Source: Rhabditophanes sp. KR3021 (taxonomy: Eukaryota; Nematoda; Chromadorea; Rhabditida; Alloionematidae). Taken from it: DNA of 64,000 nt. The stretch lies in assembly GCA_963281155.1 (NCBI GenBank), contig CAUJLY010000006.1:310001-374000 (forward strand), written 5' to 3'. Made by a program: the position numbers and the translations under genes. Below the pieces are notes generated by a model. That model had not been told where the DNA came from, did no database searches, and saw only the letters and a list, made by a program, of their open reading frames with translations. Of this stretch, positions 24,122 to 36,636 are shown piece by piece (within the stretch, counting starts at the first letter, position 1; every line of letters starts with the position of its first letter).

Positions 24122-24712
24122 TTAGTTACTTCTCGGGTTTGGATCAGAAGTACTTTTGAGCAAATGAGCAATTTGAGATACCAGAGCAGTATTAGATCTT
24201 TTGCCATATTTTGGCGCCTTTGGAATTGATGGCTCAAGGGAGATAGTCTCAATCAAGCGAGGCTTTTTTTCTTTTGGTACTTCTGTAATGAGCTCATCAC
24301 ATCCATCACCACCTTCATCTTCACCTGACAGTTCCTCAAAGGATGGTACAGAGTTTCCAACAAATCCCATTGCAAAGGCCAAATTTGGCTTCTCTTTGTA
24401 TGTGTGGTTATTCACAATGTCCTACCTCGCACAAAATTGAGTGTGTTGCTCCAATTTCTTCACTTTAACTGCCATCATTTCCTTTAATTTCCCCATAAGC
24501 TCCTTGATCGCTTTGCTGTTCATCTTGCTACTCTCCACAGCGTTGATTTCCACGTTTAGTTCATCGGTAGTTTCTTTAAGCTTGGTCCTTTCCTCTTCCC
24601 TGGTCATAATGACTTCGGCCATCTTGCCAGAATTGTCCACCCTTGTCCACTTTGGAATTGGCTCTACCAGAAGAACCTTATAAAGATGTATTACATTGTA
24701 TACATACAGCAT
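24122..24712 (-). pseudogene. Unidentified coiled-coil protein with an in-frame stop
   Basis: Two open segments lie in the same frame, separated only by one TAG (24422). The first has a long helical, charged region (KWTRVDNSGKMAEVIM, KLKETTDELNVEINAVESSK, GKLKEMMAVKVKKLEQ). The second, after DIVNNHTYKEKPNLAFAMG, has an acidic patch (ELSGEDEGGDGCDELITEVP) and a basic tail ending NPRSN. No GT...AG intron removes the stop in frame, so a nonsense mutation is likely. A possible further exon at 23959-24070 (GTDDVINITKIFPHAQDK) does not join in phase. Function unknown. Confidence 0.45.
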
Positions 24713-24749
24713 CTGATTCTTTTCTAAATTTTGAAAAATGTTCTTAACA

Positions 24750-25527
24750 CTATATTAATAACAATATATGAGTGTCAAAAAGTACCTTTAATTCCAAAAT
24801 TATAACTAAACTGGTTGGTGTGTGATAACTTAAATTCCTTTTTGAACTTTTAATATCTTCAAAAAAATCTACTTCTATTATGCAATAATGTTTAACTTCC
24901 CAACTTTTAGGATTAATTGAGATAATGTAAAATTTATAAAAATAAATGTTGTTTAATAAACTGTCTGTTTTTATGTACTTTAAATGCAAAGTTGTATTTA
25001 CTTAAAAATTATGAAATATGTTGGCCAACCTATTCATTTAAAAATTCACAGTCGGTGGGGTTTGGTATATGATTAAGTGATAATGCACAATAGTTTCTTA
25101 ATAAAAAGTAATTGCATTACTCATATTTGAGAGATAATTTCTTTACATAATTACTGGCATATGTATGTTAACAGTTTCGTTATCTTCGTGATGCCTGAAT
25201 AATGCAACTTTAACACTATCATCTTCAATAGAAAACTCGAATTTGACAGCATGCAAAGGAATTCTACACATAACATGGAGAACAAACTTTATGAATAGAA
25301 TTTCAAATATTGTCTTAAATGTTTAATAAATTGATTCCATCTAACAATTCGTTTTCATCATCCAACCAACCTTTTTTCCCTTCGCATGCATAAACTGATA
25401 TGAACGGCTTGTTCGAATTAATCAACACTTTCAAATACCTCCTCCCAAACATACCATTTTTGTAATACAGCACCAGCAAGATCTTCCATTTTGAATTGCT
25501 ATAATATAAAATAGCTATTAATATCAA
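24750..25527 (-). pseudogene. Uncharacterised coding remnants
   Basis: Three open segments with coding-like composition lie in order on the minus strand: SNSKWKILLVLYYKNGMF to KKGWLDDENELLDGINLLN (25315-25527), HAVKFEFSIEDDSVKVALF to MPVIM (25143-25300), and SINPKSWEVKHYCIIEVDFF (24750-24989). I found no frame-consistent splice joining all three. The first could be a beta-sandwich-type domain, but I will not name it. Confidence 0.25.
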
Positions 25528-25995
25528 AAAACGTAAAAATGATCAAGACAAGTAAATATTTATATTAATATACGTTTAATGAAAATAAAGGCGGTATTAA
25601 GAAAGATACAATTAAAAATAAATTACTACCATCATCATATTTAATATAACAAGGTTAATTCACAAATATTTATGAATAAATAAATAATAATCATCAATAA
25701 TTATAAATGAAAAATAGTATAGTATAAAATATTGTTCTGTCTTTATTGCTGGCAATTGTTTTGAAATCAAAGAGTATCTTATTTTCAAGGTTATATTTCT
25801 TCTTGGTTTATCATACTTTTTGATATATTGCACATAAGAAATTGGAATTTTGAATCGAATTAATAAACATTATTCAAACACGATTAATTTGAGTTAAGAT
25901 GATGATACTTTAAGACTTTGCTATGATATATGTAAAGCGAACATTATTTATCTTTAACAATTTTGGTTAACCAAGTAATTTTATTCCATTTCAGT

Positions 25996-26640
25996 ATGCT
26001 TAGATCAAGTACAAAGATATTTTGTCCCATTGCCAGACGCTCATTTATGGCATCAGTAAAGGAACCTTCTGAAATGACTAATAGTGAAAAGGGAAAGTTA
26101 ATTGCAAGCAGTTACAATGTGAAAAATTATTCCTTTAAAATATATTGCTCAAATGAATGATTAGGAGAATGTTCATGGATGGTAAGAGACTCCACAATTG
26201 AGATTATCAACTTCTTAGGAAAATCAAGATTATCATTTCCCTCTCTAAAATTTGTTCTTTGGGGAAGTTTGGAGCTGGAAAGACAATGACTTTATGTCAA
26301 GCATTACATTGGGCGTAATGTGAAAAATGGACTATTTTAAATATTCGAAGTGTAGTGGATTTTACAAGACGGCAACGAGACATTCAAATGTCTTCTTTTA
26401 AGGAAGGAAGAATTGACACTCCTGAACATGCGTACAAATTCTTAATATGTTTGGAATAAACTAGCTGTAAGTTAAAAATTGTGTAGTTACTTTATTAATA
26501 TCTTCTAGGAATTAAAACTGAAAGAGACTATATTTGGACAAAGATTGATAAAACAGCTGAGCAGCGACCAATTACTCAAATTGTCGAAATGGGATTATCT
26601 GCTCCTTTCGTGGCTACAGATTGCTTTTTGAATATCACTA
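25996..26640 (+). pseudogene. Mitochondrial ribosomal protein S29 / DAP3, decayed copy
   Basis: The ATG at 25996 follows TTTCAG by one base. The frame gives MLRSSTKIFCPIARRSFMAS, a plausible mitochondrial presequence. Further on, GECSWMVRDSTIEIINFLGK and FPSLKFVLWG match the region before the P-loop of DAP3. The P-loop itself (KFGAGKTMTLCQALHWA) is in another frame, then hits a TAA. Later NIRSVVDFTRRQRD and, after an intron ending TTCTAG (26509), IKTERDYIWTKIDKTAEQ match successive DAP3 segments. DAP3 is a GTP-binding protein of the small mitoribosomal subunit. The retained intron argues for a DNA-level duplicate. At least one frameshift and two nonsense codons. Confidence 0.75.
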
Positions 26641-26862
26641 TATATTTTGTGAAAGTACCATGTGTCATTTATATATTGTAAAATGCATTTTTCATATGAA
26701 TGCTCAATTGTAAAGATATTTTTCCTTTTTTGTCACTTTTTCAGATTGATCTGTTCTTTTTAAACTGATTCCTACTTCTTCCTATTAATAAACTGCCTTT
26801 CTTAATTATTTTCTTGCTTGTTAATTAATTAATTTTTTGTTGTTTCAACCTACATATATGAT

Positions 26863-27747
26863 ATGGCTCTTGGCCAACATCAATATCATGTAAGCATTTA
26901 CGTCACTGACAACAATGACAATACCTCGATTGCCATTACAAGTGATGTTCCGGTAATGTTATCATTTGAATCACCACATGCCACAACCAACAATTTAGAA
27001 AATTCATGCGGATCTTCGTCATGTAATGAAGATTTTGTCCAGTTTATGCCAATTGCTTCCCAACCATTACAATGTAATTCGTATTTGTACCCACCAGATC
27101 AAAGAATGTGTGCCAACGACTATACAACACGTTTACATATCTCCCCGCCAAATTTAGGCTTGAACTGCGATGCAATTTCACAAATTACTGTGTATAACAA
27201 TATTAATAATATGCGAGGAAATCAAGAAGTTGTCGACAAAGCGGGTTTTACTAAAATTGATCTAATAAATAATGGAGTTGCCGGTTTTTCTACAATTGCG
27301 GGTTAAGTGCCTACAAACAGATTGGGTTCTGTGTTTGATGAAAACGGTATCATTGCCAATGGCCATTTCATGCATTACGTTCCCAGCACACGCGAGTGGT
27401 TAACAGGAAAGTCACCATTTTATACATTGGCAAAAGATTGTGTGCTTGAATTTTATGCAGACGCAGATGGAAGCAACGATGAGCTTATAAAAATTGATGG
27501 ACATACCTTAGACACCCTCAAATATGACCACATTCCCATTCTATTTTTTGAACAAAGATACTCTCAATTTGTTGTAAGCATAAATGGATACGGCTTGCAT
27601 ACAATTGAAAATCATGGTAAATATGTGGCTTATGTTATTTGTAAGCATGTTAATGGACCTTATAATGCTGATGGCTATTTAACTGGTTCGAAGAAAGGCA
27701 AAGAAAACTTGATAATTAATTATGTTTTAACAAATGTTTTTTGGTAA
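26863..27747 (+). pseudogene. IgGFc-binding-like secreted protein, decayed copy B
   Basis: Open from ALGQHQYHVSIYVTD to SGFSTIAG-like text, then a TAA (27304), then open again in the same frame from PTNRLGSVFDENG to ANVFW. In the paralogues the stop position reads Gln-Met (GQMPMYRLG, GQMSTYRQG), so CAA to TAA plus ATG to GTG are point mutations and not an indel. Conserved landmarks are CGSSSCNEDFVQFMPIA, YPPDQRMCANDYTTRLHISP, YTLAKDCVLEFYADADG and CKHVNGPYNADGYLTG. The first third, including the signal peptide, is absent. It is more complete at the 3' end than copy A. Confidence 0.7.
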
Positions 27748-27749
27748 TA

Positions 27750-28735
27750 AATATATTTTTGGAGTTGAAACACAATTTGAATATTATGTAAAATGTAAAT
27801 TTTGGTTTGGAATGAATGTTTAAAGGTGACGACAAGAGATGTGACAACTCATTCTTATTTTATTTTTTGAATGCCTTTGTCATGTGTGTTCCAACATAAA
27901 TAGGGGTTACCTATCTAATTTATTGTTTATGGAACAGAAGAAGTCTAAAATTAACTTCAACAATGGGAGAACAATGCAAAGAATATCAAATGACGTGGTT
28001 ATCTTTGGTTTTTAAAATTTAATATGGTACTATTTTTAATTGGTCTTGATGCCGTATAATATTATATCTATTTATAAAAAACTCATTCATTTTATATATT
28101 CAAAATAAATTTTTTTATCCACAACTTTGTTTTATTTATTTTAAAATATTTTATACCAAAATAGGAATACACTTTTCAAGACTTCTTTTTTACAACTTGT
28201 GGTCTTCCCTTATTAATAATCTTACCAAGCGAACTAAGGAAATTCATAATGATATTGTAAATGATATTATTTGAAACATACTATTGAGTTCCGCCAACTT
28301 GACAGCAACGGTCATCACAGATAAGCAAAGACAACAGTTTGTTAAAGAAATGTAATGCATACATATAATAATCAAAGTAATATTATAAATATAAGATATC
28401 CAATATTGATATAACTATATTTAAAGAAACATATGATCATTTTGAAGATGAAATATGTTGTTATTTATAATTCAACATAATTTATTTCCACTTAACTTTT
28501 TGTGATCTGAGTTTATTTTATCTTTGAATGTTGCTATTATTTTGACTAATCAACTATTAAGTCTTGTCTGAAGTAATATTTGTTGTCTCAATAAAAGCAT
28601 CACGAATATGGGCATACGGAATCGTCAGTTTGAATGGGAAAGAGTTGGTGGTAAATTAGCGAAAATTGATATTTAATACATTTTGGACAAAGTATTATTT
28701 GTTTGGTTTTGGAAATATATATAAAGAGACTCATT
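27750..28735. other. Intergenic with a repeat fragment
   Basis: No gene. About 28155-28260 (GGAATACACTTTTCAAGACTTCTTTTTTACAACTTGTGG and following ACCAAGCGAAC) matches parts of the repeat at 40.4-40.6 kb; quoted words there are GAATACACC...GAGACTTCTTT and CACTTGTGGTCTACC. Otherwise A+T-rich. Confidence 0.4.
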
Positions 28736-28739
28736 TCAG

Positions 28740-29850
28740 AATCAACGTCAAGTGCTTTTTACTCAGCATCATCTTTTACTACTACATCAAGGATGTCCGT
28801 CTTATCTACTGATTAGTACTGAAGGTAAAGTGCCTACAAACTTTGCTACCCTCGACCAACAGAATTCTCTTCAAAGTAAAGTCTTCAAACAACAAAAATT
28901 ACGTCTCAAGACTTCGGATTAGTTGAACCAGTTGCTACATCTGAACTCGAAATCACTCCTCTTGCTGGATCCCCAAAAGCTGGACAAATTTTCAAAGAAT
29001 ATGCAAATGATGCCCGGAACTGTTACCACTGGATTCATTGCTGACATTGCCGCTCCAGCTAAAATAGTTAGTGCGTCAATGTAGTTCCAAGATAACTATT
29101 TATTTTTATTGTATCACCCTACCATTTTATGTATGCATTCTTAGAATAAATAAAAGTATCAACTTATTTCCATTACTTGCTTTTGTTGTCTTGGTAACTG
29201 TTAATTAGTGTTTCAATAATTGTAGATGGACATACAACAAACCAAAATTATAGTTGTTAAAATGCACATAATTTTCTTTCTTTAAAATGTTACAATTACA
29301 ATATCAATGAAGACTTCCAATTAGGATCAGTCAACCCACAAACACCTGGAGCCTTCATGAGTGTAGCAACAGCTTAGAGTGGGGGAGTTCTAATGATACC
29401 AGGAATGTCCTCTGATGTAATGACTCCGCCTCGAATCTAGCTTCAGGTTCCAAAGGACAAACAGCTCACTTTGATAATCACATGAGCAATGGGTGCTGGG
29501 CAATGGTTGGAATGCACGTGAAAGTGATATCTGATACCAAATTGGTCGTAAAGAACCAAAAGTGCAAAGGCTTGGTTTTATTTCAGATTTCGATGTAGAT
29601 TGTGTAAAAGTACAATTCGAATATGATCATTCAGTTGAAACACATAATAATGAGAATATCTTACCTGTTCCTCCAAAACGTAATGAACCGTGTTGCTTTG
29701 TTTTTGGAGATCACTTCAAAACCAAAGGAATTTTTTAAAATATCCAATGGGATCAAAAAGAATATTTGGTGTTGTCAAGTAATGGAGACATGCTTTTATG
29801 TTCAGAAACACATTTATGTAAAATTAGACCTGTTAAGGATAACAATTAAT
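28740..29850 (+). pseudogene. Decayed coding remnants of unidentified gene(s)
   Basis: Coding-like segments with richer G+C than the flanks occur in changing frames. Examples are MMPGTVTTGFIADIAAPAK (about 29000-29070), GSVNPQTPGAFMSVATA (29325-29375) and a long segment DFDVDCVKVQFEYDHSVE...PPKRNEPCCFVFGDHFKTKG (29590-29735) followed by a TAA and NIQWDQKEYLVLSSNGDMLL. Stops and shifts interrupt each. I do not recognise the parent. The segments could come from one gene with introns or from two genes. Confidence 0.3.
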
Positions 29851-30092
29851 TAGCTCGTTATCCTTTTAATGACTATTTTTGTTAACCATTAATTAATTAA
29901 TCATTAATTTTTAGTAACTACCTTTAAGTTTGATATAGAATTATCAGTTGTGCTCAGAAATAATAAAACTCCACCCCATTTTTATCTCCAAATACACTGA
30001 TAGCAATCCTTACATAACCACATTTTCCTTATCTCAAATAAGCAATTTTCTACTTTTGTTGAAAAATACTTTTTACTTTACTAAATTAAAAA

Positions 30093-31877
30093 ATGATCTA
30101 CCAATATTTCACCAATTTATTTGAAGCTAATCTTTTTAATGATGCTAAATTAGTATTCAGTGACGGATGTATGAAAGTTTCAAGAATGATCTTGGCTGGA
30201 CATAGTAAGTATTTTTATGATTTGCTCACCAAGGATGCCACCAAAAGTAAGTTCATTAATATATTCTTTTGATAAACTTGGTTGTTTCAGCCAAATTTGA
30301 TATTATGAATTTGAAGATGGCTGATTTTAAGGTTTACTATGAATACGTTTATTTTGGAGATGACTTTAAAATTGATGGGAATAAGATCGTCGCTTTGTTG
30401 CAAGTTCAAATTAAGTTAAACTCGCCTGATATAAGAGTACGTTAATTTTGAGTAACTTTTAATTATTTATTTAGATTAAATTAATTGAATGGATTAAAAA
30501 AAAAGATTTTATTTTTTACCAAGGCATTTTCTTTGAAAACTCTAGTAAATCTGAACTCGAAGAGTATCATAATTTGACTGAACAGTTGATAACCGCCAAT
30601 TTTAAAGCTCTCTATGAAATTAAGGCTTTTGATTCATTTTCAAGAGACAATTTCTTAAGACTTACGAGGAAAGATTTTATCAAGAATAAGGATCAAGGAA
30701 TTATTTTAGATATAATTGCACGCTGGATCGAATATGACTTTAATAGCAGAAATTCGGATTGGCTCGATTTAGTTTCCCAAATCGATTATACAAAAGTTGA
30801 TCGTATAACATTAGAGAAATATGTTCAAAAAAATGACAAGATTTATTTAATTCCGGATTTAATTAAATTTCTAATCCCTAAAATTTGTGTGAAAAAAAAT
30901 GAAAAAATTGTTGTTAGCAGCGTAGTTTCAAAAATGATTTTGTGTAAGTCTTGAATTAATAAATAATATATATTTTTTAAGTTGGAGGGAGTAATTCAAA
31001 ACAATCAGTTGTTGAAATTGATATACAACAAAATTCAGTAGAACAAATTGGGAATTTATCTATTGGAAAAGGATATCATTGCTCAGAAAAAATAGGAAAC
31101 CATGTATTTGTATTAGGAGAATTACATACCAAAAAAATCGAAAAGTATGTTCTCAGTTTTAATTATTAACTAAGCATTTTTAGATATAATTTGGAAAGTA
31201 ATCAATCTGAAGTTCTTTCATTGGAAATGACTTGTAATAAAGATCTTTATTCATCTGTTCTTCACTCAAATAGAATTTATATTATTGGTGGAAGATTAAA
31301 TGGCAATTCAATTGACACTGTTGAATAGTAAGTATGACAATATTTACATTTATTTTATATTTAGTTTCGAACCTGAAAAAATGAAATGGATTGATGCTCC
31401 AAAATCATTACAACCAATTATTCGTCACGATTCAGTTATTGTTGATCAAATTATTTATGTTGTAGGAGATTGTGATTCTAACAAATTCCAAAGGTAATTA
31501 AAGAGACTAATTAAATAAATAAAATCTTTAGATTTGATCCACGTGAGGGTAAATGGAGTTTTTTGGCTGATATTCCAACTAGAACATTTGATACTGCTCT
31601 GTCTGTGTTTGAATATGCAATTACATGTTCAGGAGGTGGAAATGTTCAACCATTGTGCCAAGTTTACAACATAAAAAATAACAAATGGGATAAACTTCCA
31701 AATTTGACTATTCCTGTTTATGGAGCAAAATCTATCGAAAATGAAACATCTATTATTGTTGCAGGTGGATGCAATAGTGATCAAATTCAATCATACAAGA
31801 AATATAACAAAACCTGGAGTATTATGGATATAAAATTACCCTATAAAAATTATTTTAGTTCCAAAATTTGGTTATAA
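30093..31877 (+). CDS. BTB-BACK-kelch protein (paralogue of the 6.9-8.7 kb gene)
   Basis: Start MIYQYFTNLFEANLFND at 30093. BTB region (AKLVFSDGCMKVSRMILAGH, SKYFYDLLTKD), BACK region (LTRKDFIKNKDQGIILDIIA, RWIEYDFNSRN) and then five kelch-type segments with characteristic doublets or equivalents (VGGSNSKQS, IIGGRLNGN, YVVGDCDSN, SGGGNVQP, VAGGCNSD), ending YFSSKIWL. Introns of about 40-50 bp join exons in frame, the first after KDATK (GTAAGT...TTTCAG). Exon boundaries fall at the same places as in the minus-strand paralogue. Expected role: CUL3 ubiquitin-ligase adaptor, from domain architecture only. One kelch doublet is replaced (VGD). Confidence 0.85.
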
Positions 31878-33520
31878 TTTGAAATAAAATATTGTCGTGT
31901 GGAAAGTTTTTTTATTTGAAAACTATCTATTCTTAATTCATGGCATCTAAATAAGTTCATACTTAAATTGTCAAGAAATTCAGTTTGAACAATTGGGAAA
32001 CATTTTGAGTAGTACTTTATTCAAAATGTTCCAACTTATTTTTTGCGTGACCTCATATTTTGTTTTTGCCTTTTAATAATTATTTTTAAAAGTAACAAAT
32101 GAGAAGAGTTTAATTAAAATATTTTATTTGTTTCTAATACAAGTATAATTAGAGTCATATGAAGCAATACATTCGCATAAAAATTATTGGAAAAGTTACA
32201 TTTCTAAATAATCGTTGTAAGCTTTAGAAAGTTTAGTGAAAAAATTAGTTAATAAGTCGGTTGAAGGGAATGTAAATTCCTTTTCTTTAATTTTACCAAA
32301 GAAATCCTTTCTTAGCATTCAATGGAGCAATTGTCAGTTTGCTTTGGGTAGTCGATCTCAGTATGAAGCATCTCCCATTCAGTTGACCACGATCCTAATA
32401 CTGAATTTTTGTTTGATAAAAGTATTCTTTTGTCAGTAATAAGGAGGACAGCCTTGTCTGACAACCGCGCATGTCTAACATAGCTACCAGCGTTTAAATA
32501 AAATCCATTTCTGTATCTTTAAGGTATTTGTACCCAGTAGACTCTTGGTGTAGTGTCTGATAATCTTGTCTCCGTGGATGAATCTCTTTGGACGAGCTGG
32601 TTCAGTGCATTGACTTCCACTAACGCAAGTCTTGATAGCATTCATGATTTCTTTGCTTATTTAATACATTATTAATAAAGCTAAAATAAATTTAGTTAAC
32701 AAAATGTGCGATAAAATGATATATTCTCAACATTGTGGGGTAGTGTAAATGCTTGTTTACGTTTTAGTTTCCTCTAGATGCTTCTTTTAAGGTACATCAA
32801 TGAAGTGGCTATTTTTGTTAATACTGCTCATTCTTTCATAATATTTAGATTTTTGGTTATTAATCGACAGCCGGAGCTTATTTATTAATTATTTTATTTG
32901 GATTGTTTATCCTCTCAAATTAACAGTGTACTCCATGTCACTAATAAAGGTAGCAGAGTGGAATGGGGGTAACTTAAATAAGATAATTCGAATATGATTA
33001 TTTGCTTGTAAGAGAAAACAATTAGAGAATTGAACTGTGCAACATTTGAATATTAAAAAGGTGCATAAATCATGTGATCAAAGGTATTATTTTAACTAAA
33101 GATGTTGTGTGCAATGAAAGTTATTATGAACAAAAAAGGACACAGAGAGATAATAATACATTTTATTAATTTAATAGAATTTCTACAAAACAACAAAAAT
33201 AGTATTACCAATATTCCACCTCCCCAAATTTATGAATTGTATTTGATTTGGAACCAAAAGGTATACAAATTTGTCCAAAAAGTGGTTGTTTATATATTCT
33301 TATTGCCCTCACAATTTGGTTATAAAAACACGATTTTATTGAAAATTTTAGAGCATTTTCAAACCATCATATTTGTATGTACGTCATTCGTTGTAAAAAA
33401 CCAAGCGTGGAATCCTCAACAATAATCAAATTTTAAATATAAAAGTTGGCTGGAATGTTAGAGAAGGATAAGAAAAAGAATTGTAGGAAAATGAACATAT
33501 ACATAACTAACATTCAGATA
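31878..33520. other. Intergenic with a possible minus-strand coding relic
   Basis: Mostly A+T-rich. On the minus strand, about 32646 to 32430, an ATG opens MNAIKTCVSGSQCTEPARPK and then RFIHGDKIIRHYTKSLLG, with stops and shifts after that. It may be a fragment of an unidentified gene. Short plus-strand frames (33102-33425) have no support. Confidence 0.25.
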
Positions 33521-33524
33521 AGTA

Positions 33525-34238
33525 CAGGGTGCCCAATTAAAACTCCCGAGGTTAAAACGCTTGTATCTCAGCCATTTCTTGATGGATTTTTCTACAATTA
33601 GCGTGATTCGAAAGAGAAACCAAAGACGTATAGGCTAGTAAATTTTTAGAACATTTGGTCGACGAGGAATGGTGTAATGAGGTAAATAAAAATTACTAAA
33701 AAAATTTATATTAAAAAAATAATTTTATTCCAATCATTTATGCTGATATCTAGCAAAATCATTGTGTCTTACTACCTAAATAATAACTTTTGATGACTTA
33801 ACTTAAAATGCCTCTTTTGATCAAACACAGGACTCGTCTTGTCACACTTTATATCATTTACGGAGGTCTTTCTCAAGCAATCAAAAACTTCAAAAGGGAA
33901 TGTCCAAATATCACGCCAGCATCATCAAAAACAGTTAGATGTGTTAATTGATTGTTAGTATCGTTTAACAAAGTTATTAGAGATTGATGGAGGTCATGTA
34001 GAAGTCCTTAAATAACTTTTTTTTGCATATTAATTAATTTATAAAAAAAATTTTAAAACATTTAATATCAAATTTGTCAACACATAGTCCGGCCATCCAT
34101 CGATGAAATGTTCTGAGAATTTAATAACTTATACACCTTGATTTTCTCTTTCAAATGACGCTATTTGTAAAAAAATCTATCAAGAAATGGCGGAGATACA
34201 AGCGTTTTAACCTTGGGAGTTTTAATTGAGACACCCTG
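33525..34238. mobile_element. Internally deleted mariner-type element with about 100-bp inverted repeats and TA duplication
   Basis: The ends are inverted repeats of about 100 bp, both beginning CAGGGTG and continuing TCAATTAAAACTCCC-like (left 33525-33625, right 34140-34238, roughly 88 percent identical by eye). Each end is flanked by TA (33523-33524 and 34239-34240), the Tc1/mariner target. Inside, an ATG opens MPLLIKHRTRLVTLYIIYGG and LSQAIKNFKREC, a helix-turn-helix N-terminus. Within 100 bp this gives way to EIDGGHVEVLK and a stop, the usual mariner C-terminus. The catalytic core has been deleted. Confidence 0.85.
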
Positions 34239-34240
34239 TA

Positions 34241-35690
34241 CTTCAGCTGATGGTTTATTTATAAAATTAAATAATTCCAAGCCTGCTGTTAAGTTACATC
34301 AAGATTTAGAAATAGAAAAAGCTTTAAACTATAAAACTAAGAACATAATTTACAAAGCACTTCTCAATTAATTTATTTGTGTTGTATTGTTTTTGATTCT
34401 TGTATTTTATTTGGTATTTGAGTAATGTGTTTCAACTGATCATAACCAGTGGATATTGTATTAATCAAGTATTAATGTAGCCGTTGCTTCAAATGTCAAA
34501 CAATAATATAATTACAAAGCAATTCTTGATAAATTTTTATATGTGCGTTATTTGTGCTATGTTTTTTGATTTTAATTTTGTAGTTGTATTTTGTTTTAGA
34601 TGTTGTTTAAAAAGGTTTTCTAATTATTAGTAATAATAATTATTTTTGTCCTAGAAAAAAAACTCTCTTTATATGGAAATGCCTTCACGCGGCAAGAGAG
34701 GAGAAACGCTCATTTGAGTAGGCTAAAGTTTCCATTTTTATTTAATTTACATTTAAAATCGCATCATTCCAAAGCATTACCTTTATACATTCCACGCCTG
34801 GTTATAGTTATGTAGTATCTTGAAAATGAAAAATTTATATTGTAGACAAAAATATAATTTTTGAATTCATTTAAAGTTCAGCAAAAGTGAATAATAATCT
34901 GCTATATTTCAATCATCACATTAAAGAAACAATTTGATGTTTCGGTTTTATTAAAATTTTTATTTTAAATCACAAAAATTCAATTATTTTAGAGAAATCT
35001 TAAAAGTAAATTTCACTTAAAATAAAAGTGCTTTGATTCTTTGTATTAAATGTTAATTATGTATTATTTTTTGAATTTGTGTTTTATCTTTTTTGTACTT
35101 TTTACGAATCATTCATAAATAGACATATTATACATTAATAATAGTTTAACAGATTAATTTGTACACCAGTCATATTTACACAAAAGTTAAATATTTAAGA
35201 AAGATATCAAAGTCCATATTCCCCACTAATTTCGTTTTATCTACTCTATCATCTGTCACTGTTTTGGTATTAAATAAAGATCTTGTCTTACTCAAATCCT
35301 ACTCTGAGCACACCAGTTAAAACAACACATATTTTTTACTGTTTAAATTAATATATGCTCACATTATTAAGGTAACAAATTTTAGTTACTGTATTCATTG
35401 TCCGTCTCTATGAGTCAAGTCTACTTGTAATGATGATGAATCATACTACGTACATACAATTTGTTCTTACATATGTTTATACTTTCAGCTAACAGGAATA
35501 AAATCTTTCAGAATATTTATACCTACTCTCATGCGGAATTATCACCTTTCAGACTTTTCTAGACTAGTCCTTATAAAGAAATATGCTCTTACACAATCTT
35601 TTTGACCCGCCCTCATAAAGAAATATGATCTTCCACATTTTTTAGACCAACCTGCTCATCATATAATGAGTACTCTTTATCAATTTAATA
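34241..35690. other. Intergenic, A+T-rich
   Basis: No gene, RNA or clear repeat recognised. Very high A+T with long homopolymers. Confidence 0.4.
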
Positions 35691-35959
35691 GACTAGTCGA
35701 ATACACGGATTCGCCGCGTTTATTACAGTTTTAATGCTCTTTCTAATGGGCATAATTTTGAGCATATCAACTCTTTGACTTCCCTTCATTTTTCGAAATG
35801 TTTTTATGGTAATCTACCTTATTTTTATCCTCTTTCGAATGATTACCATACCGTCGTCATGCGAAGATTTTAAATTTTTGACCTTTACTTGATCCTACCC
35901 GTAGACATTGAAAAAATGGCCCAATAAAAAAAATGTGGGTTTTTTAGCATCATGCCACC

Positions 35960-36475
35960 CTTTCAAAACAGCTTTAGATCCGATTTATATGCATTCCTGC
36001 CAAAAATCACTATTTTACGCTTATTTCCTTTTATAATGTTGTAAAAAATCATTACTTTAGCAGACACATTTTTAATCACCTTCGTACTTGCCAAACGAAT
36101 GATCTTCAAGCTCCCAAAAAAAATGCCTTTTTTTGAACAGACCTTTCTAATGCTTATAAGATCAAAATGTTTGGACGGGTATATAAAAAATGCAGGTCGC
36201 GACACCGAACATTTTGATAAAATTGTTAAAAATCGACCGTGGTCCGTTAAATCAAAAAGTTCTTATATCCATTCTTCCCCATTTTCGATTCTCTTTCGAA
36301 TAAGTATAAAATCGACTTTGTAGCTACAGTTCTAATTTTTGACCCCATCCGGTACACCCTTGTAAATTTAAACAAATAGGTCTTTCTAAATTGTTTTCTC
36401 TTTGAATGCGTCTAAAAAAAATTTGATGAGACTATAAAAAAGTTAACATTTTATGCTTATATTTATTTGTAATAA
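35960..36475. repeat. Dispersed repeat R1, copy 1
   Basis: Nearly identical to 39805-40250 and, in inverted orientation, to 60555-60960. Landmarks are TTTTTAATCACCTT(C/T)GTACTTG, TGCAGGTCGCGACACCGAAC, CCGGTACACCCT(T/C)GTAAATTT and ACTATAAAAAAGTTAACATT near the end. No coding function is evident despite open frames on both strands. Copy 1 and 2 share long stretches without a difference, so they are recent. The stretch before it (35690-35760) is related to 8950-9010. Confidence 0.75.
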
Positions 36476-36636
36476 ATGTATGTTCATGTAAGGGTTTTAT
36501 TAATTCCAATTTTAGAACGTTGACTATTTGATGCTTTAGAAATGGTTTGAACAGTAGTCCGTAGGCAAAAGAAGTTTAAAAATCGTGTCCATCTTCTTTT
36601 AAGAATACCTAAAATGAAATATTATCAGCTACATAT

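Noticed and set aside
33525..34238. A CRISPR-like or satellite repeat
   Set aside because: Only two inverted copies at the ends of one element with TA flanks; a mariner element explains them.
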